A DNA stretch of 64,000 nucleotides from Podospora comata (Eukaryota; Ascomycota; Sordariomycetes; Sordariales; Podosporaceae): contig CP071496.1 in assembly GCA_017354895.1 (NCBI GenBank), forward strand, positions 3,038,001 through 3,102,000, given 5' to 3'. A model generated the notes under the pieces. It made no database searches and was not told the DNA's origin. It was given only the letters and a program-made list of their open reading frames with translations. The translations under genes were made by a program, and so were the position numbers. Below, piece by piece: positions 14,501 to 27,707 of this stretch. Position 1 is the first letter of the stretch, and every line of letters begins with the position of its first letter.

Positions 14501-17500
14501 TTTCAGGAATTGGCCATCAGGGTCCTTGGTACCAGTACCTCTTTGATAGGGAATTTGTAGAGACAGGTGGTTTTCCTAGTCCGGCTGAAGTCGTTGAGAG
14601 AGCTGTAACAAAGACTATCGAAGAGGGATATCTACCTGATAGAAAGTACAGCGCAGATTTCTTGTTCTCAGCCACGCAAACGTGGCGGGAAGGTCGGTTG
14701 GACACATCCCATGGCCGTGTTCCCATCCCTTTCCCCATCATTGGTTGCAAAGCCACTTCAACATTTGCATCAACCAGCCCCTGTCTTGCGCATGTCACGA
14801 GGCTGAAAATCAGAATACCCAATTTCCAGGGAGCATATGCGCCCCGTTCCCAAGCCCAAGACGTCGATATTACTAGGTTCCGTCAACCACTGCGCTGGAA
14901 GAATCTGGGGAAAGCGACGAGTGCTGATTGTGAGATAACAAGGGGGAAATTCGACCTGATTGTGGCAAGAGAGAGTGGATGAACCACCCCCAAACTACCG
15001 GAACAGCAGGGCCGCTTCCGCTGACAGGGACCGTGGCGGCGGCACAGTTGCCTGTGAGCAAGAAGAGGTCTTGGCCACAGCATCTCTAACTCGGTTTTGG
15101 CAGTGATGAAGGCTGTTGTCAATCCTCGGCGTGGGGTGGTGCGCGTGTTGGCTCATGCGAAGGGGAGGAGCATGAAACCATTTCAGAGCTGGCAGAAGAA
15201 AGGTCAGATATCCCAAAAACAAATCTGAGAACTGCGAATCAATGCAAGACAAAAGACGCAATCTGTGTCTGGCGGTCCATCATCATCATACGCTGTGCCA
15301 GGTCGGGCCCAGACTGTGACTTCAGGCCGATGTTCGGGCTGTTGTTGGTTGCAGATGCTTCCAGGGTCCAGTCAGTATGTGATATCGTGGTGCCGAGGGG
15401 CTGGGGTCATCAGATATCCCGTGCTTGGTGTTGCGATAGGAGGAGAGACGGGGCGCATATGAATTATGAGTGTCTGCCTGATGGTTTTTGAGAAGCGACG
15501 TGATATCGAGCCCCGCGCGAATGCGTTCATCGCCTTGAGCAGCTGGCGTGAGGGATTGGTTGCGACAATCGGAATGGGGCCCAGCGGGATCACGAGGGCC
15601 AGCGGGATGAAGGGGGCACAAAAGGAGAGCCAAGCCTGGAGCAAAAACACTCTGGAGGTGACCAAATACATCACCTGCCAGACCGACGACTCAGCGGTCG
15701 CCATCACAGGTCGTATCAGCAAAACGAGAGTGATGCTGTCACCGATTCGACCGCAGGCTTGTCCTAACCGGCGAATTGGTCCTCTGGCCTCGCTATTCTG
15801 GTCTCTTGGAGCGCTTTCAACAAGAGGCGTCACGGCGTGTGTTTGATTTTCCACTGGCATTGAGCCTAGAGGTGAGCTTGGGGCTGCTGACTGATGGTGA
15901 CGTCTTTGTGTCTGTAATTTGGGGAAATGCCATAGGCTGGGGGCGGCGAATGGGCAATTCACGAGGCCGGCTCGTGATCACGGGTTGATCAACAACAGGC
16001 ACGCTGGCGCGCCTCAGAAAGCCGTGGGCCGAATTGACTGGCGGACCAGCGACCCGCTGAGACGGCGGCTTCAGGTGAGCGCTGGTGGCAATTTGTGGGG
16101 AAAAAAGGCCTAGGCTTCCCCAGCCAGAGCACCTGACTTCTGGCTCGACAGACAGCAGGGCACCCGACGCAAGGCTCCCTCCTGACTGAACACTCTCGGA
16201 GGGAGATGGCCGTTTTGAGGACCTGGGAAGAGCTCAGATGGACGCAAATGTGAGCAACGGCAAAGCAAAACGTTTCTCATGAGCACAGCAAAAACAAGAC
16301 GCTGCTGGCTTGTGCCGGCAGATTTCCCCGGGCGCTCTCTGTCTTGTCTTTTCAGGGAATTGCTTCTCTTTTGGATGCTTGGCGCCATATCAACGTGACC
16401 TCCATTCCTTTCCGGGTATTAGCTAAACCTTTTAGGAAAGTTACCATCTCCCCCTGGCAGAAGAACACCGTTTGCGAAAACGCGCATGATCCCACACAAG
16501 CCGAGAGTGAGCCCGAACCCCACGGCAAGACAAACTGCCCAGAATGGTTAGCTTAAACTGCATAGCGCTAAGCTATCTGGGGCACCATCTTCTTCATACT
16601 CTTGCCCCATAAGGATAAGTGTCAACCCACTCTAGCTCAAGGCTTTTCGGTCCGTTCGTGCGTGAGAATTGCACACTTATCCCTGAGTCCCGAGAAGCCA
16701 AAACCCCCTGCCCAGGTGTCAGAACTGCCCTCAAGAGTTCGTCAGAGCAAGCGTCCTGTCTGTCCCAGCAAGAATAGGTGGCCGCGTGTGCCCTTCATAG
16801 ATCACAAGCTCGTCCGTTTTCACAAGGGGCATCAAAGAAAAGGAAGAAAAGGAGGGCTTTTGCTGACAATAACGACGGGAGTTTTTGCGGGGAAAGAGTG
16901 ACTTTTGGAAGAGAACCTGGAACCTTCAGGTGTCTTTTACCCCACCCCCCCCCCCTGCTTTCAGGTCCCTGTCGGTATGTCGGGAACTTGATGTCTTGTA
17001 CATGTACCGGCGACTGCGAGCGACAGGGATAAGGTACGCTGACAGGGGATGCTCTCAGGTCGTGGGTACCTGCCCAAGGCAATTGGTTTTATTCACCGCG
17101 CAATTGAAATCCACTCCCCACCCAACTCCCACGCACCCAGGGCCGATCCACCACTCGGCGTCCCTACAATTGCCTTATTACATGAACATCCGCTCCCCAC
17201 CACACACACCTCTCTTCCCTCTCCATCTCTGGTCTACCACCAACCGACCTTGAACCAACATCGTCGACATTCGATATTCGATCACCAGCAACAACTACCT
17301 GCTCTTCGAATCGAAGCTACAGTGTTACCGACTAACAAGACTTTCGCTGCGACTCACTCCATCAGTCGTCGCCGCACAGAAAAAGAGAAAACGTCGACGG
17401 GTCCACCAACAGTTTGAGCTGGAAGGTCGACTAGGAGGAACAGACTTCGACTACAATCACCACAACCAGAGTTTCCAGACGGCCATCCGAGCCAATACGA

Positions 17501-17698
17501 GCAATCCGCCAGTTCTCGAACGTGCGCCGTTGGTGAAGAGCAGATCCCCAAAAACGTACGGATCGCTTCGAAAGCCTTTGATTCCTTCAAATACGTGGGA
17601 CCGACCTTCGCGATCGACCGTCGCGAATAATTTGCCACGATTCATCCTGACTGCACTGTAGAATCTGCTCGAGAACCCGAGCAGCCACAGCAGTCATC

Positions 17699-19510
17699 AT
17701 GCCGCAGTCCTTAGAGATACCCGTCCTCACAGTGGACGCCAATGTCATTCACAAGGTGGACACCACCAATCCAGAGAACCTATTCAGCATGTGGACAGGT
17801 GAGTTTCTGACTCGACTCGGCTCTCTGCGGCCCAAGTCGTGCTAACACACTATCGCAGTTTTCGCCAGATGCCGTGACTCAGTTGCCCACGGCAGAAGAC
17901 TAGAAAACCTCAGCTGGCGCCTCTGGAACAGAGAAACCTTTTGCTGCGAGAACGGTGAAGTTCTCGTCTCGTCCGCCACAAGCCAACCCCGAGATATTCA
18001 GTATCCTCGCGGCGCGAGCGATGAGGAGCTTCCGCAGCTCTCCGCCAGCGTCGACTCGGTCGCTGACGAAGAGGCCGTTGACCTTTCATCCGAGCAAGCC
18101 CCCTTGGACATTGTACGCCCAAGGATACTTAGACAGGATTCTTGCGCCAGCAGCCGTAGTCGAGGCCGTGAAAGGCACATCACTTCGGACGAGCTGGAGA
18201 AGATGGTCGTTCAGATCATGGATGGAAAGGCCCCTCTTCAACCCATTGAGTACACGCTCCCTGCATCGATCGAAGAGAAGCCATCGTGCCCACCCGACAG
18301 CGAACACTCCGGCTCCACTACCGACGAATCCCCCCAGACCTCCGAACACAACACTCCTCGTTCCCTGCCCTCAGAGCCCGAAAACACTCCCGAGGAGCCG
18401 GCAATGCAGACAATTGTGACCCGTGGCTTTTCCACCTCTCCGTTGCCTGCGTGCCGTATCACCTCGCCAGCCGCTTCTCACAATGACGCCATCCCTCTTC
18501 CTACTGAGGCCCCAGCACCCAAGTTTGTCCAGCCCAAGAAGCAAGCTGCGAGGTTTGCTCTTGGCGGTTCTGGGTCGTGCTCATCGGGCTCAGATAACTC
18601 CTACAGCCCCGAAAAGGTCGAGATCAGAAAGCAGGTCCCGGCCAAGTCCAAGATGTTCCAGCTTGGAGTTGCCTCGTCAGACGAGGATGGATCTCTCAAG
18701 GTCCCCGAAGTCCTCAACAGAGCCCCCTCCGTGATGAACGCGCACAAGAAGACTGCTTCCTTCAACAACGAGGTGGTTACCCAAACATTTGAGTCTTCTG
18801 CTATCAGTGACTCTGAGTCCGAGTATCTTGACGAGAGCGCAATTGATGATGATGAGGATGACTGGGAGGAGGACGAGTCGGCCGAGGAGAGTGGCAAGTC
18901 AAGCATGGAGGACAAGATTCACTTCAAGCGCGTTGACTCAACTGCCAACCTTACCTCAAGGCGATCTCTCCTTACTCTCGCTTTGGCGGGCAACAGCGGT
19001 CTTAGCCGTGCTCAAAAGTACTCCAATATTGCTTCGCAGTCTACCTCGGCCATCCCCCGCACTCGGGCCGCACTTAACGGACCATCCGTCGTCGCTTCCC
19101 CGAATGACTCGGATGATGCGCCACTCATGATGAAGAATAGGGGCCCTTCTCGCGCCCCCCCAATGCGCCCGATCACCGAGATTCCTCGGTCCCAAGCTCA
19201 GCCCATCAACGCAATGGCCATGGGGATGCACCATCAGGCCGCCTTCTCCCCACGCACCACTCGGCGCAACATGCTGGCTACCGAGCTCACAGAGTCTCTC
19301 CGAAGAAACCTTCTCCACGAACGGTCGCAAAAAACGTCGACTGCTAATGCCGTCCTTAAGCGACGCCACACTTCCCACGATGTTGCCAATCTCAAGCAAT
19401 ATCCAGAACGTCCTTACATGAAGAAGGACAACGAGACCAACAACCGGGTCTGGGACGACCAAGTTTTCGACAAGAACGCCTTCACCGGCTACCATGCTCA
19501 AGGCTGGTAA
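17699..19510 (+). CDS. DUF3295 / AreA GATA-like domain protein, probable regulator
   Basis: Two exons, 17699-17798 and 17859-19510, give 583 residues. The intron has a GTGAGT donor, a GCTAAC branch site and a CAG acceptor. The ATG at 17699 is in frame with the conserved N-terminal block around residues 27-60 (FSMWTVFARC, then LENLSWRLWNRE), typical of the AreA GATA-like domain formerly called DUF1752. A strongly acidic stretch lies near residues 345-375. The last 85 or so residues match the DUF3295 pattern (MLATELTESLRRNLLHERSQ). Members are mostly uncharacterised nuclear or nutrient-response proteins; a role in nitrogen or stress signalling is inference. No DNA-binding GATA finger is visible, so it is not AreA itself. 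It sits alone between two long gene-poor tracts. Confidence 0.88.
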
Positions 19511-22500
19511 ACACCCACCGGCCAAACACATCAACCACGACATATAACCCATCATCGCACATAACACACACGTCTTTACTTTTAAGATACCCAGGGAGGC
19601 AGCAACCGTGGCATCTGGCAAGCGGTCATGCTGTCGTGTATTATTTTTTGATTCGAGCATTTGCGAAAGCGGCTACGGTTTTACGACACATCATGCATGA
19701 ATCGGAAGGCGTTTTGCAGTTTATGGGCATCTTTTCATTCCGGCATTGCATTCATCAATTCGACCCCTTAATATCTGGGAGGTGGGAAAGGGGAAACTAA
19801 TTTGGGGGTCGAATGGTCTTGGGCTTGGCATGGCTATGGTTTTTGACCGATGTTTACAATGGATGGCATCACTGCCCTCTGGCTCTCTTTGGTTGGAGCT
19901 TTTCTGCTTTTCATCATTGTGCAAACATTTGAACCGGCGTTTTTGTTTTTCTTTTTTTGGCTTTGGGGTCACATGATACCACGATCAGTCAGCATTGTTT
20001 TTTTCCCGACCTGATCGACTGTTTTTATCTTATGTCATAGCAATTGGTCATGGGATTGGGCCATTGTAAGTTTTTTCTTTCTTCACATGCACACACAACA
20101 CACCACGCATAAAAAATAAAAAAAAGAGGAGCAACGAAAAAGGGTCGGACGGACTGGCGGTGGGCTTTAGGTGGGCGGGGGTGTATGTACGTTATGGCTG
20201 AGCCGGATCGGACCCTTCTCCTGGTCGTGGTGGTGGTGGTGGTTGGCAAAGTTGTGTGGGGCGTGCAGAGCTAGCAAGGAGGAAGGGGTGGTGGGTGGTG
20301 GTGACAAAAAAGAATTGCGTGTTGCAAAACAATGCGGGCTGGATGGATGGAGGGAGATGGGGGGAAAGAATAGGAAGCTAAAATTCCTTGATTATGAAAA
20401 GGAAAATGGAACAAAAAAAACAGAAAATTAACTCAAAAAGAACAGAACAAAACAAAATGAAAATTATTATGACAACTAGTTGTGCTTATTCCTTGATTGT
20501 GACTGCTGCTGTGATTTGATGATCCTTTAAGGAGCGGTATTGTGTCGCCTTATCCTAGGTCCGGGAACATACGGCACTGTCAAATGTCAACAACGTCTTG
20601 GTGGTGCATGGCATGATGAAAATGCGGGGAAGTGTAGTGTCCGTTCCATGATGAGAGGGGCGCCATGATCCATGTTTTTCCAATCTTGAAGCCTGGGAAA
20701 AGCATGTGAAATTCCATTTTACATGGACTTTTACACATGACATGTCTCTGGTACCTGATGTCTTTGACAATTTGACATTTGACATTTGGCACAATGCGGG
20801 GGAAGGCTTCGACGGAGAAAAGAAGGGGGTGTTTGAGAACGCCTCCCGTGGTGGTGGGTGTAGTGGTACGATGTTTCTTTGCTGTGGTCACAGTGTGTAC
20901 AAATGGGCGGTGTTTTGTTTGGGAGTTTCAAAAGGGGGTTGCCTTTTGCATTGATGAGGGCTCGTGATAAAGAGATTCCATATCTTGTGATGGGGACGTA
21001 GTTGTGATGAGGACAGGGGGACGTGTGAGTTGGTTTAACGGCTCGTAGGTAGGCAGGTAGGTAGGTCTCCGCTCTACCCCGGTATATTCTCATTGTGTAT
21101 TTCGAACTTCAGATGGTCGTCGGTCTGCTGCTAAGCAGGCTGCGTCATGTTTCGTGAAAGTTTTGACATGTGAAGCTCTTGTTTCTTTCTCTCTCCCACG
21201 AAGGGGTGGCTGTCTGCTGCAACTTAGTAACCGTTTCCTTCTGTCACGGGGAAAGAAAAAGAAGCTTTTTCTTTGTTTCTTCACGGATCCTCCACAAAAC
21301 CAGTTGCTTACCCATATCAGGGACCACGTGTATTTGTGGTGGACTTTAGGTGAACAAAGGAATCAAGCCTTGGGATGGGGGATGCCGCCTCGATCAGGGT
21401 CTTGAGATCTGATTGCCCCAGGCTTTTGGGCTTGTCCAATGACAAGTTTCTGATATCTGGACAGCCAGTGGCCATGCTCTGGATCTTGGCCTCGGAATAT
21501 CTTGACCGTTTTGTGAGGATTATTATGTGCCGTTGCTTTGATATGAATCTCTAAATCCGTACATCAACCTCGAATGGTACAAACCATGGATACAAACAAA
21601 TTACCCGGACACCTCCCCCTCCTACCCAACCCTTCCCCGGCATGGTGTGTGCAAATGTCACTTTACCAGGGGCGTCGTTAATTCTTCCCATGACAGGTAC
21701 TTCGGTACCTGCCTCCCTCCACCATCCATTGGCTTTCAAGCTACGCGCACTACCGAAAGGGTACGACTTTATCCCCTCCATTTTGCCGGTTGGTGAGGCT
21801 GCCAGCTGCTCCTCCCAAGGGTCCAGAACACCCCCCGTTCGAGAACCTTAGACCAGAAGCATATCTTTGTTGTCCAAAGGGGTGTGTTGCATTCATCTCC
21901 ACTGCCGGGCAGTATACCCTCTCAATTGCTCGGTTTGGGGGAAACCCAAGATGATGAGAACTGATGAGAGTGTTGCCGCCATATTGCTGAGTTGTCCAGA
22001 GCCTTAGGGTAGTAGAATAGGCATTGAAAGCCCTGTGGTACTACCTGACTGCGAGGGCGGGTGGTACCCTACCAACCGTTTGAGCGCATCTCCCCGGGGT
22101 CTAGAATTCTGGGTTGCCGGCGTGAAGAAGTGAAGCACGGAGGCGGCGGCGGAGGGTGCCTTGCCATGCCCACGTTTTCGGTCATTGTCCATACCTGGCT
22201 GTCCTTTTTGTTTACCCCGGAATGTGGCAGTCTTTGATCCATGGTTTGCATCTCCCGGCCATTGTCTTTCAGGGGCACCGGGCCGTGGAGGTCAGTGGAA
22301 GAAACGCCAGTTCAACCATTGTTGTTTGCAAAGGTGTCAAAAAGGGGAGGGGTCGGGGTAGCGCTGAGAAGAGGTCATGAGGTTATGAGAGATTTTGAAG
22401 AATGTCAATGCATGCAGGCTCGCCAGGAATCTGATGAGACTAGGCCCAATTGTCAGTTGGGCAGAGGTGAGGGTGGATATGATATATGCGGCACAAGAGC

Positions 22501-25500
22501 AAACGAGATCCCGAGACATACATTGCTTGCTTGACCCGCATTGAAGCGACGCCTCTATTGCCTGCACAACATACTCGCCGTCAGATCCACCTTGATCAAG
22601 AGCTCGCGGCTGCCGGTGTTTGCCGGTGTCGATAGACACCGTCTCAGCCTTTCTTTGTTGGTGATTTTGCGTGGCTGTTAGTGTGAGTGTGTATTATTTT
22701 TTTTTCCACAACCCATATAGGTAGGACCCCTGAATATCAACTTTGACGATGGCAGCGTAAGCAGCGCGCGATGATGTCTGAGTGAAGTCTGGGGTCAATC
22801 GGTCCACCGATTCCGGGGTCTCCGGAGCCCCGCATCGGGCGGCTGCGGGGTGAACAGACAAGGCCACGAGTGTGCTCAAAGACTTTGAACCGGAAAGTCA
22901 AAGTACGATGGTGAAAGGCTGACAAAACGGACCTAGAAGCGGTAGAGCTTGCGGCGGTTTTTCGAGCAGCGCTTACCTACCGCTTGCCTGCATTATTCTC
23001 GGAAAGGGCGCAGATCTCAAGATCAGACAGATCTCGATGGAAGATGGGGGTCCCCGGCTCCGTGAGGACCACGTCAACACTATCATGACCAAGAGAGTTT
23101 GGTGTTGTAACCCCGTGATCGGAAGAGACTTGAGCTGAGGTGTCGTAAAAAGAGCCCCAATGAGAATGAACGTCACGCCGTCACATCGACCAAACTGGGA
23201 CTGCCGCTGGCGGCCTTGGTCTCGGTCTCATCCCACGTCTAAGACGCCTCGACGAGACTGTCGAAATACTTCGCATGATCGGGTGTTGTCCTGGGAGATG
23301 GATAGATAACGGTCCATCTTGATCAGTTTCAGAACGGGTTCCATGTGGATGGCGGGGATGAGATCCGCGCGAGACTCCTAAGGAAACAGGCAGGTTGTTG
23401 CAGGAGGCTTGCAGTGAGGCGGTATGTACATATTGATATCCCAGAAATCAGAAAACCGGAATATTCTTTTAAAAATGATTTATTCAAGATAACCACAAGA
23501 GCGAATGGAGACGGCAACAACGCATCAGGCCTTCGGTTGGATCGTAGCTTCCGCAGCAAGCACGCCTTCCATGCACGACAGCAGCAAGCCCCGCGCGAAG
23601 CTGCATCGAGGCAGGAGCATTGCAGCAGCAATACAGGAGGCAGGAGGAGGCAGGAGGGGTAGCTTTGTGGGAAGGAGGTGTCGAGTTGCATCACTCCCGC
23701 TGATAAGCCTTAACGACCCTGCCGTTGACTTGTTGCTGCCCGTCCCCGCCAGCCATCGTGTACAAATCATCGTGGCCCATTTCTTACTGCCCGCTCACCG
23801 ACTTTTTTTCTGACTACACTGCTGCATTTTTTTCATGTCTTGCCCCTCCGCTCGGCCAACTCTTCTCCTCCCCGGGCCATTCCTAGCCAAACAATGCTCA
23901 CTGCCACGGCCATGGCGATATCCAGCTGGCCTGTCCTCTGCGAGCCATCTCGGATGCCAGCGTGGGGGATTTGTCATCGCCATCCGGAACACATCCACGG
24001 CCAACAGAAGCTTCACGGTTTTGGATCCGGTCCTCTGGTCCTCTTGCAGAGGAAGCTAAAGAAACTGCTGACAACAGGAATTGATCGACATCTTGCTTGC
24101 AGCATCTTCTTCGACGCCGTCTTGCAGCAACATATGAATACTTGGCGCGCCTACTTCCGTGGTCTGGTCCCGGATGTTTTGGATACACACTGTTTTGTCG
24201 GGAGTCCGAACTAAACCCTCTCTTACACCTCATTGGTCAACTTCCCACTCTCACCTCGACACACAACGAACCTATGGCCGAGAGACAGCGATAATTGGTA
24301 TTCGCTTCCACATGGTCTGAATAACCGTTACGTACTGGTTCATCAAGATTGGGCACGGTGAGCAGGTTGGGAGCCTCAAATCAATGTCCCAAAACGTCGA
24401 CACACAGATTGGGCATCGTCTAAAATGGATGATGCAATCAACAAGGATTCAATATGCTCTGTTTGTCAAAGTTAACGGCTTGAACTCGGCCGGTCTGATG
24501 GGTCGGCCCTTTGTCGGTCATCGGCGTATTAAGGTGTAGTCAGGATTGGATCTTCTCCCCGCTCCGGTCAGCGTTTCAAACCTCGGTTAGGTCTCCGGCA
24601 TCCATCCTGGAATCGGAACGGTAACCGACTCCGTGTTAGGAAGGCTTCTAGAAGAACTCACCGTCCACACCACGTTTCTGACTTAGATGGGATACTCTTG
24701 ACACATGAACATGAATAGTAGTTGGCCACGAGCGCCGAGGCTACCGTTCCTTTTTGACCCTGAAACGTCTTCCGCTACCCGCCCGCCACTGAGGAGACTG
24801 ACTCGATGACAGGGCCACAACGGGCACGAGTTTGGTATTGAGGAAGAAGCCGTTTCACCTAGAGTTGATGACCAGAGTTGGGATGGCGACTGACTCGGTT
24901 CTTCTTGCTGCTGGGCAAACGAGACGCTGGGCATTGAGTGTACATCTAGCGATGTACACGGTACTTTGGGGCCCTCAGACGGGTTAATGGCGAGGTCAGG
25001 TCCACCGAAAGCACGACGTGGCGAGAGCTCAGAGCCCTTCTGAGACCACCAGTATCGCCCACGTGCTTGTCACAGTGGACGTTCGTCTGGACTCTTCCAG
25101 CCTCCATTACTGTAGAGGATGGCAACCTGACAGCACACACACACCCTTTCTTCTGCCTCGGCCAAAGCTTGGCGAATGCCGGATGATAGAGCCAGGGCTG
25201 CACAGGGCCTGGGTTTACATCATGATTTTTGCAGTAAAGCTGTACACCCGGGAGTGTTAGGACATGGAGAGAACAAACCGGGGATGGAAAGCACCGTGCC
25301 AGTCTGTGTGTCTTTGCAGATTCCAGAGTGAAGGGGTGGGTCACCACGTGGTGTGCTTGAAGTCAAGTTGTCGGAGAGGTATGCAAGATCGTGGCTTTTT
25401 GCGGGGAAAAGGTAAGCTCGTGGGCTCTGGCTTTGCATCTGTTGTCTTTTGATGTCTTTCCTCGGAAGGGTTGAGTGGCCTCTAAATTTGGCATGTGGTC

Positions 25501-27707
25501 CAATGACCCTGCGGTTGATGAAGACGTTTATGTGTTGGACCAACTGACAGCGAGGGCTAGCCTCACTGGCACCTACAATCTGTTGTTTATTCTCATGGTG
25601 TTGCTGGATGAGGTTCACAAAGACCAGGTAATGAACTTGAAGCGTCTCTCCAGTGAGAGATCTAATGGTAGTCTCCGAGGAAAGCTGTTTCAAGCTCTCC
25701 GTTTCATAACTTTGACATTCTATGTGAGAAAATAAGATGATATCATGACGGCTAGTAACTTTCATCACTCGAGATCAATTCACTTTCAATTTATCGTTTT
25801 ATGAACTTATCGCTTTATCTCTGACATTATTGTTTTCTTGGTCAGAGCACTATGTCTTTTAATCGTGGAAACAGACACCAACGCAAGCCAACGGGACTCA
25901 CGGCGGGCCGTAAGGGGTCTGGCTATCTATCTTCCTTCAGGCTTCTGGCCCTTGATGATGCGGAAACTCACGTGCAAGCGTCAACATGAGTGCAAGACCG
26001 GAAGCATGTGCTTCAGGTTTGCGGGTAAACGGGCCATCCAGGGTCGCGATGTTAAGGTAGGTAGCATATTGCCCGGTAGTCTGGTGTATTCATGTTGTTT
26101 CCTGACTGTTCATTCTTCGGTACCAGACACTCTTGTGGCTGACCACCGAGTTACCGGGAGTTGGGCTTTTGCTCCATGATGAAGTCATGCTCCTTCTTCA
26201 CTCAGGTTGTGGTGGTGGCCCATCTTCACATGCCAAACTAGGCTGTGTTCTTCCATGGGGCGGCTTACGTACCTGAGCTGTCAAACCTGGCGCTGAATTA
26301 GCTATGCATTTCTCTCACCTGGCTGGCTATGCATGAGCGCACGGATGGGGAGAATCATGGGACAGGGGGTCGAGGGGTAGATTGGAGAGGCACGGCCAGC
26401 GTAATGACGTGCAGGGTCTGGTGGACGGGAAGAGTCGGAGGGTGTGGTTGGATGGGTGGTGCTCGGGCTTGTTTTGATGGAAAGAGTCGGCTTTTTCTGG
26501 GTTGGCTGGTGTTGGGAGAATGGGAGTGAAAGAAGTCGTCGGACTTGGATGAGGTTGGCATGTGGTTTACCTTGATGCCAATGGGAATGTTGTCTTCGCT
26601 TGAGACTACCTGGGCTAAGAGCTGTTGCGCAAAGAGTGAGGGAGAGTTGTAACAGACTACGTTATCTACTCTCGACCACATCATCTTCGCAAACCAGTGT
26701 TACGTCTCGGTGCTTCTAATCGTCACGCCCTAGCTTTGCCATAGTGTTGTCTTGACTTACTTCAACATCGTCTCAGCTTGATCTAGATATTATCCGAGAC
26801 TGATCGCAAGCTTATAAATTTTACCTTCTGTGCAAGAGAACAGATATATACAACCAAAGAGGGGAAAATATTGTGTACTTGTTCCAAGCCAATTTCATCT
26901 GAAAGGTTGTGGATAGATAATTCGCTGGTGCATTTGTTTTTGCCTCTTATGAAGAGACCACTACCCCTATTTATACCCCCTTTTTGACTAGGTCTTGGCA
27001 GAATACATACGATGGCCGACATCACAAGTTGTAATGGGAAATAAGGACAACAAAAGGCCTGACAGGTTGAAGAATGCGGAATATACGAGCTCTATTAACC
27101 TTCTTTCCCGTCATCGGGCGGAATACCTTAAGAGATGCTTGGTATCTTGGAGGCTCCTGCGCCGCACCAATACCGTGGTTGTTGACTCGCATTCCTCGCA
27201 TTGGGAAAGCCGGGACACGCAAACCGTTCCCATGGGAGGTCACACAAGCTGTCAGCCAACGACCTCCGGTCCGATCGTCCAGCAATGCTCTACTACTCCA
27301 ATTGTTTGACGTTAACCATTAAAATGAGGCCGCCAAGGCTTGAAGGCAATTATCTTAAAGATGAGAGTGTCGCCAAACCAATCGGATTAACCAAGGGAAC
27401 CCGAGATTGGGCTGTGGCCAAGACTGAGTTGGTGGTTGAGGTCTGGCTGGAAGGATGTAAAGAGGCGTATGGGAGACTTGAACACAACATGCTGGTAGTC
27501 TAGGAGGGATTAGAGTGAGAATGATGATGATTCTGCTCGGGATGGATCCGACGACAACGTTTACATCTCCTTGTATCGTCTTATACAACCAAAGAAACAA
27601 TATGTCAACACACATGCCCGTGTATATAGCGCCCTCTTCTCTCAATGCATTGCCTGATCCTTTCCATCAACGCAAGTCTCCCCGTTTTCTCGTAGGGAGC
27701 CGTCAAA
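19511..27707. other. 8.2-kb tract without a supportable gene
   Basis: Both strands were read for families, splice-joined frames and tRNA boxes, and nothing convincing was found. The largest frame (25220-25768, minus, 182 codons) has no recognisable domain and no flanking exon. T- and A-rich stretches just after 19511 probably belong to the 3' end of the DUF3295 transcript. Bases shortly before 27708 should hold the RTA1-like promoter. Short AGGT and GGT microrepeats occur near 20220-20310 and 21045-21070. Confidence 0.55.

Larger units (their letters stand above)
1..17698. other. 17.7-kb tract without a supportable protein gene
   Basis: No open frame here looks like a known family or joins to a neighbour through good splice signals. 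The longest frames (for example 4814-5368 +, 13585-14160 - and 15372-15962 -) have low-complexity or shadow-like translations. Base composition is mixed and not strongly AT-rich, so the tract does not look like repeat-induced-mutation debris. Visible simple sequence includes 12-C runs at 1239-1250 and 7611-7622, an 11-G run at 9017-9027, a T8/A10 block near 5042-5060 and an AAC/AGC microsatellite at 8531-8582. About the last 600 bases are pyrimidine-rich and probably hold the promoter and 5' leader of the DUF3295 gene. Short multi-exon genes or non-coding RNAs cannot be excluded. Confidence 0.6.

Noticed and set aside
25220-25768. 182-codon minus-strand frame in the 8.2-kb tract
   Set aside because: No domain, no signal or membrane pattern, no splice partners; composition like its surroundings.
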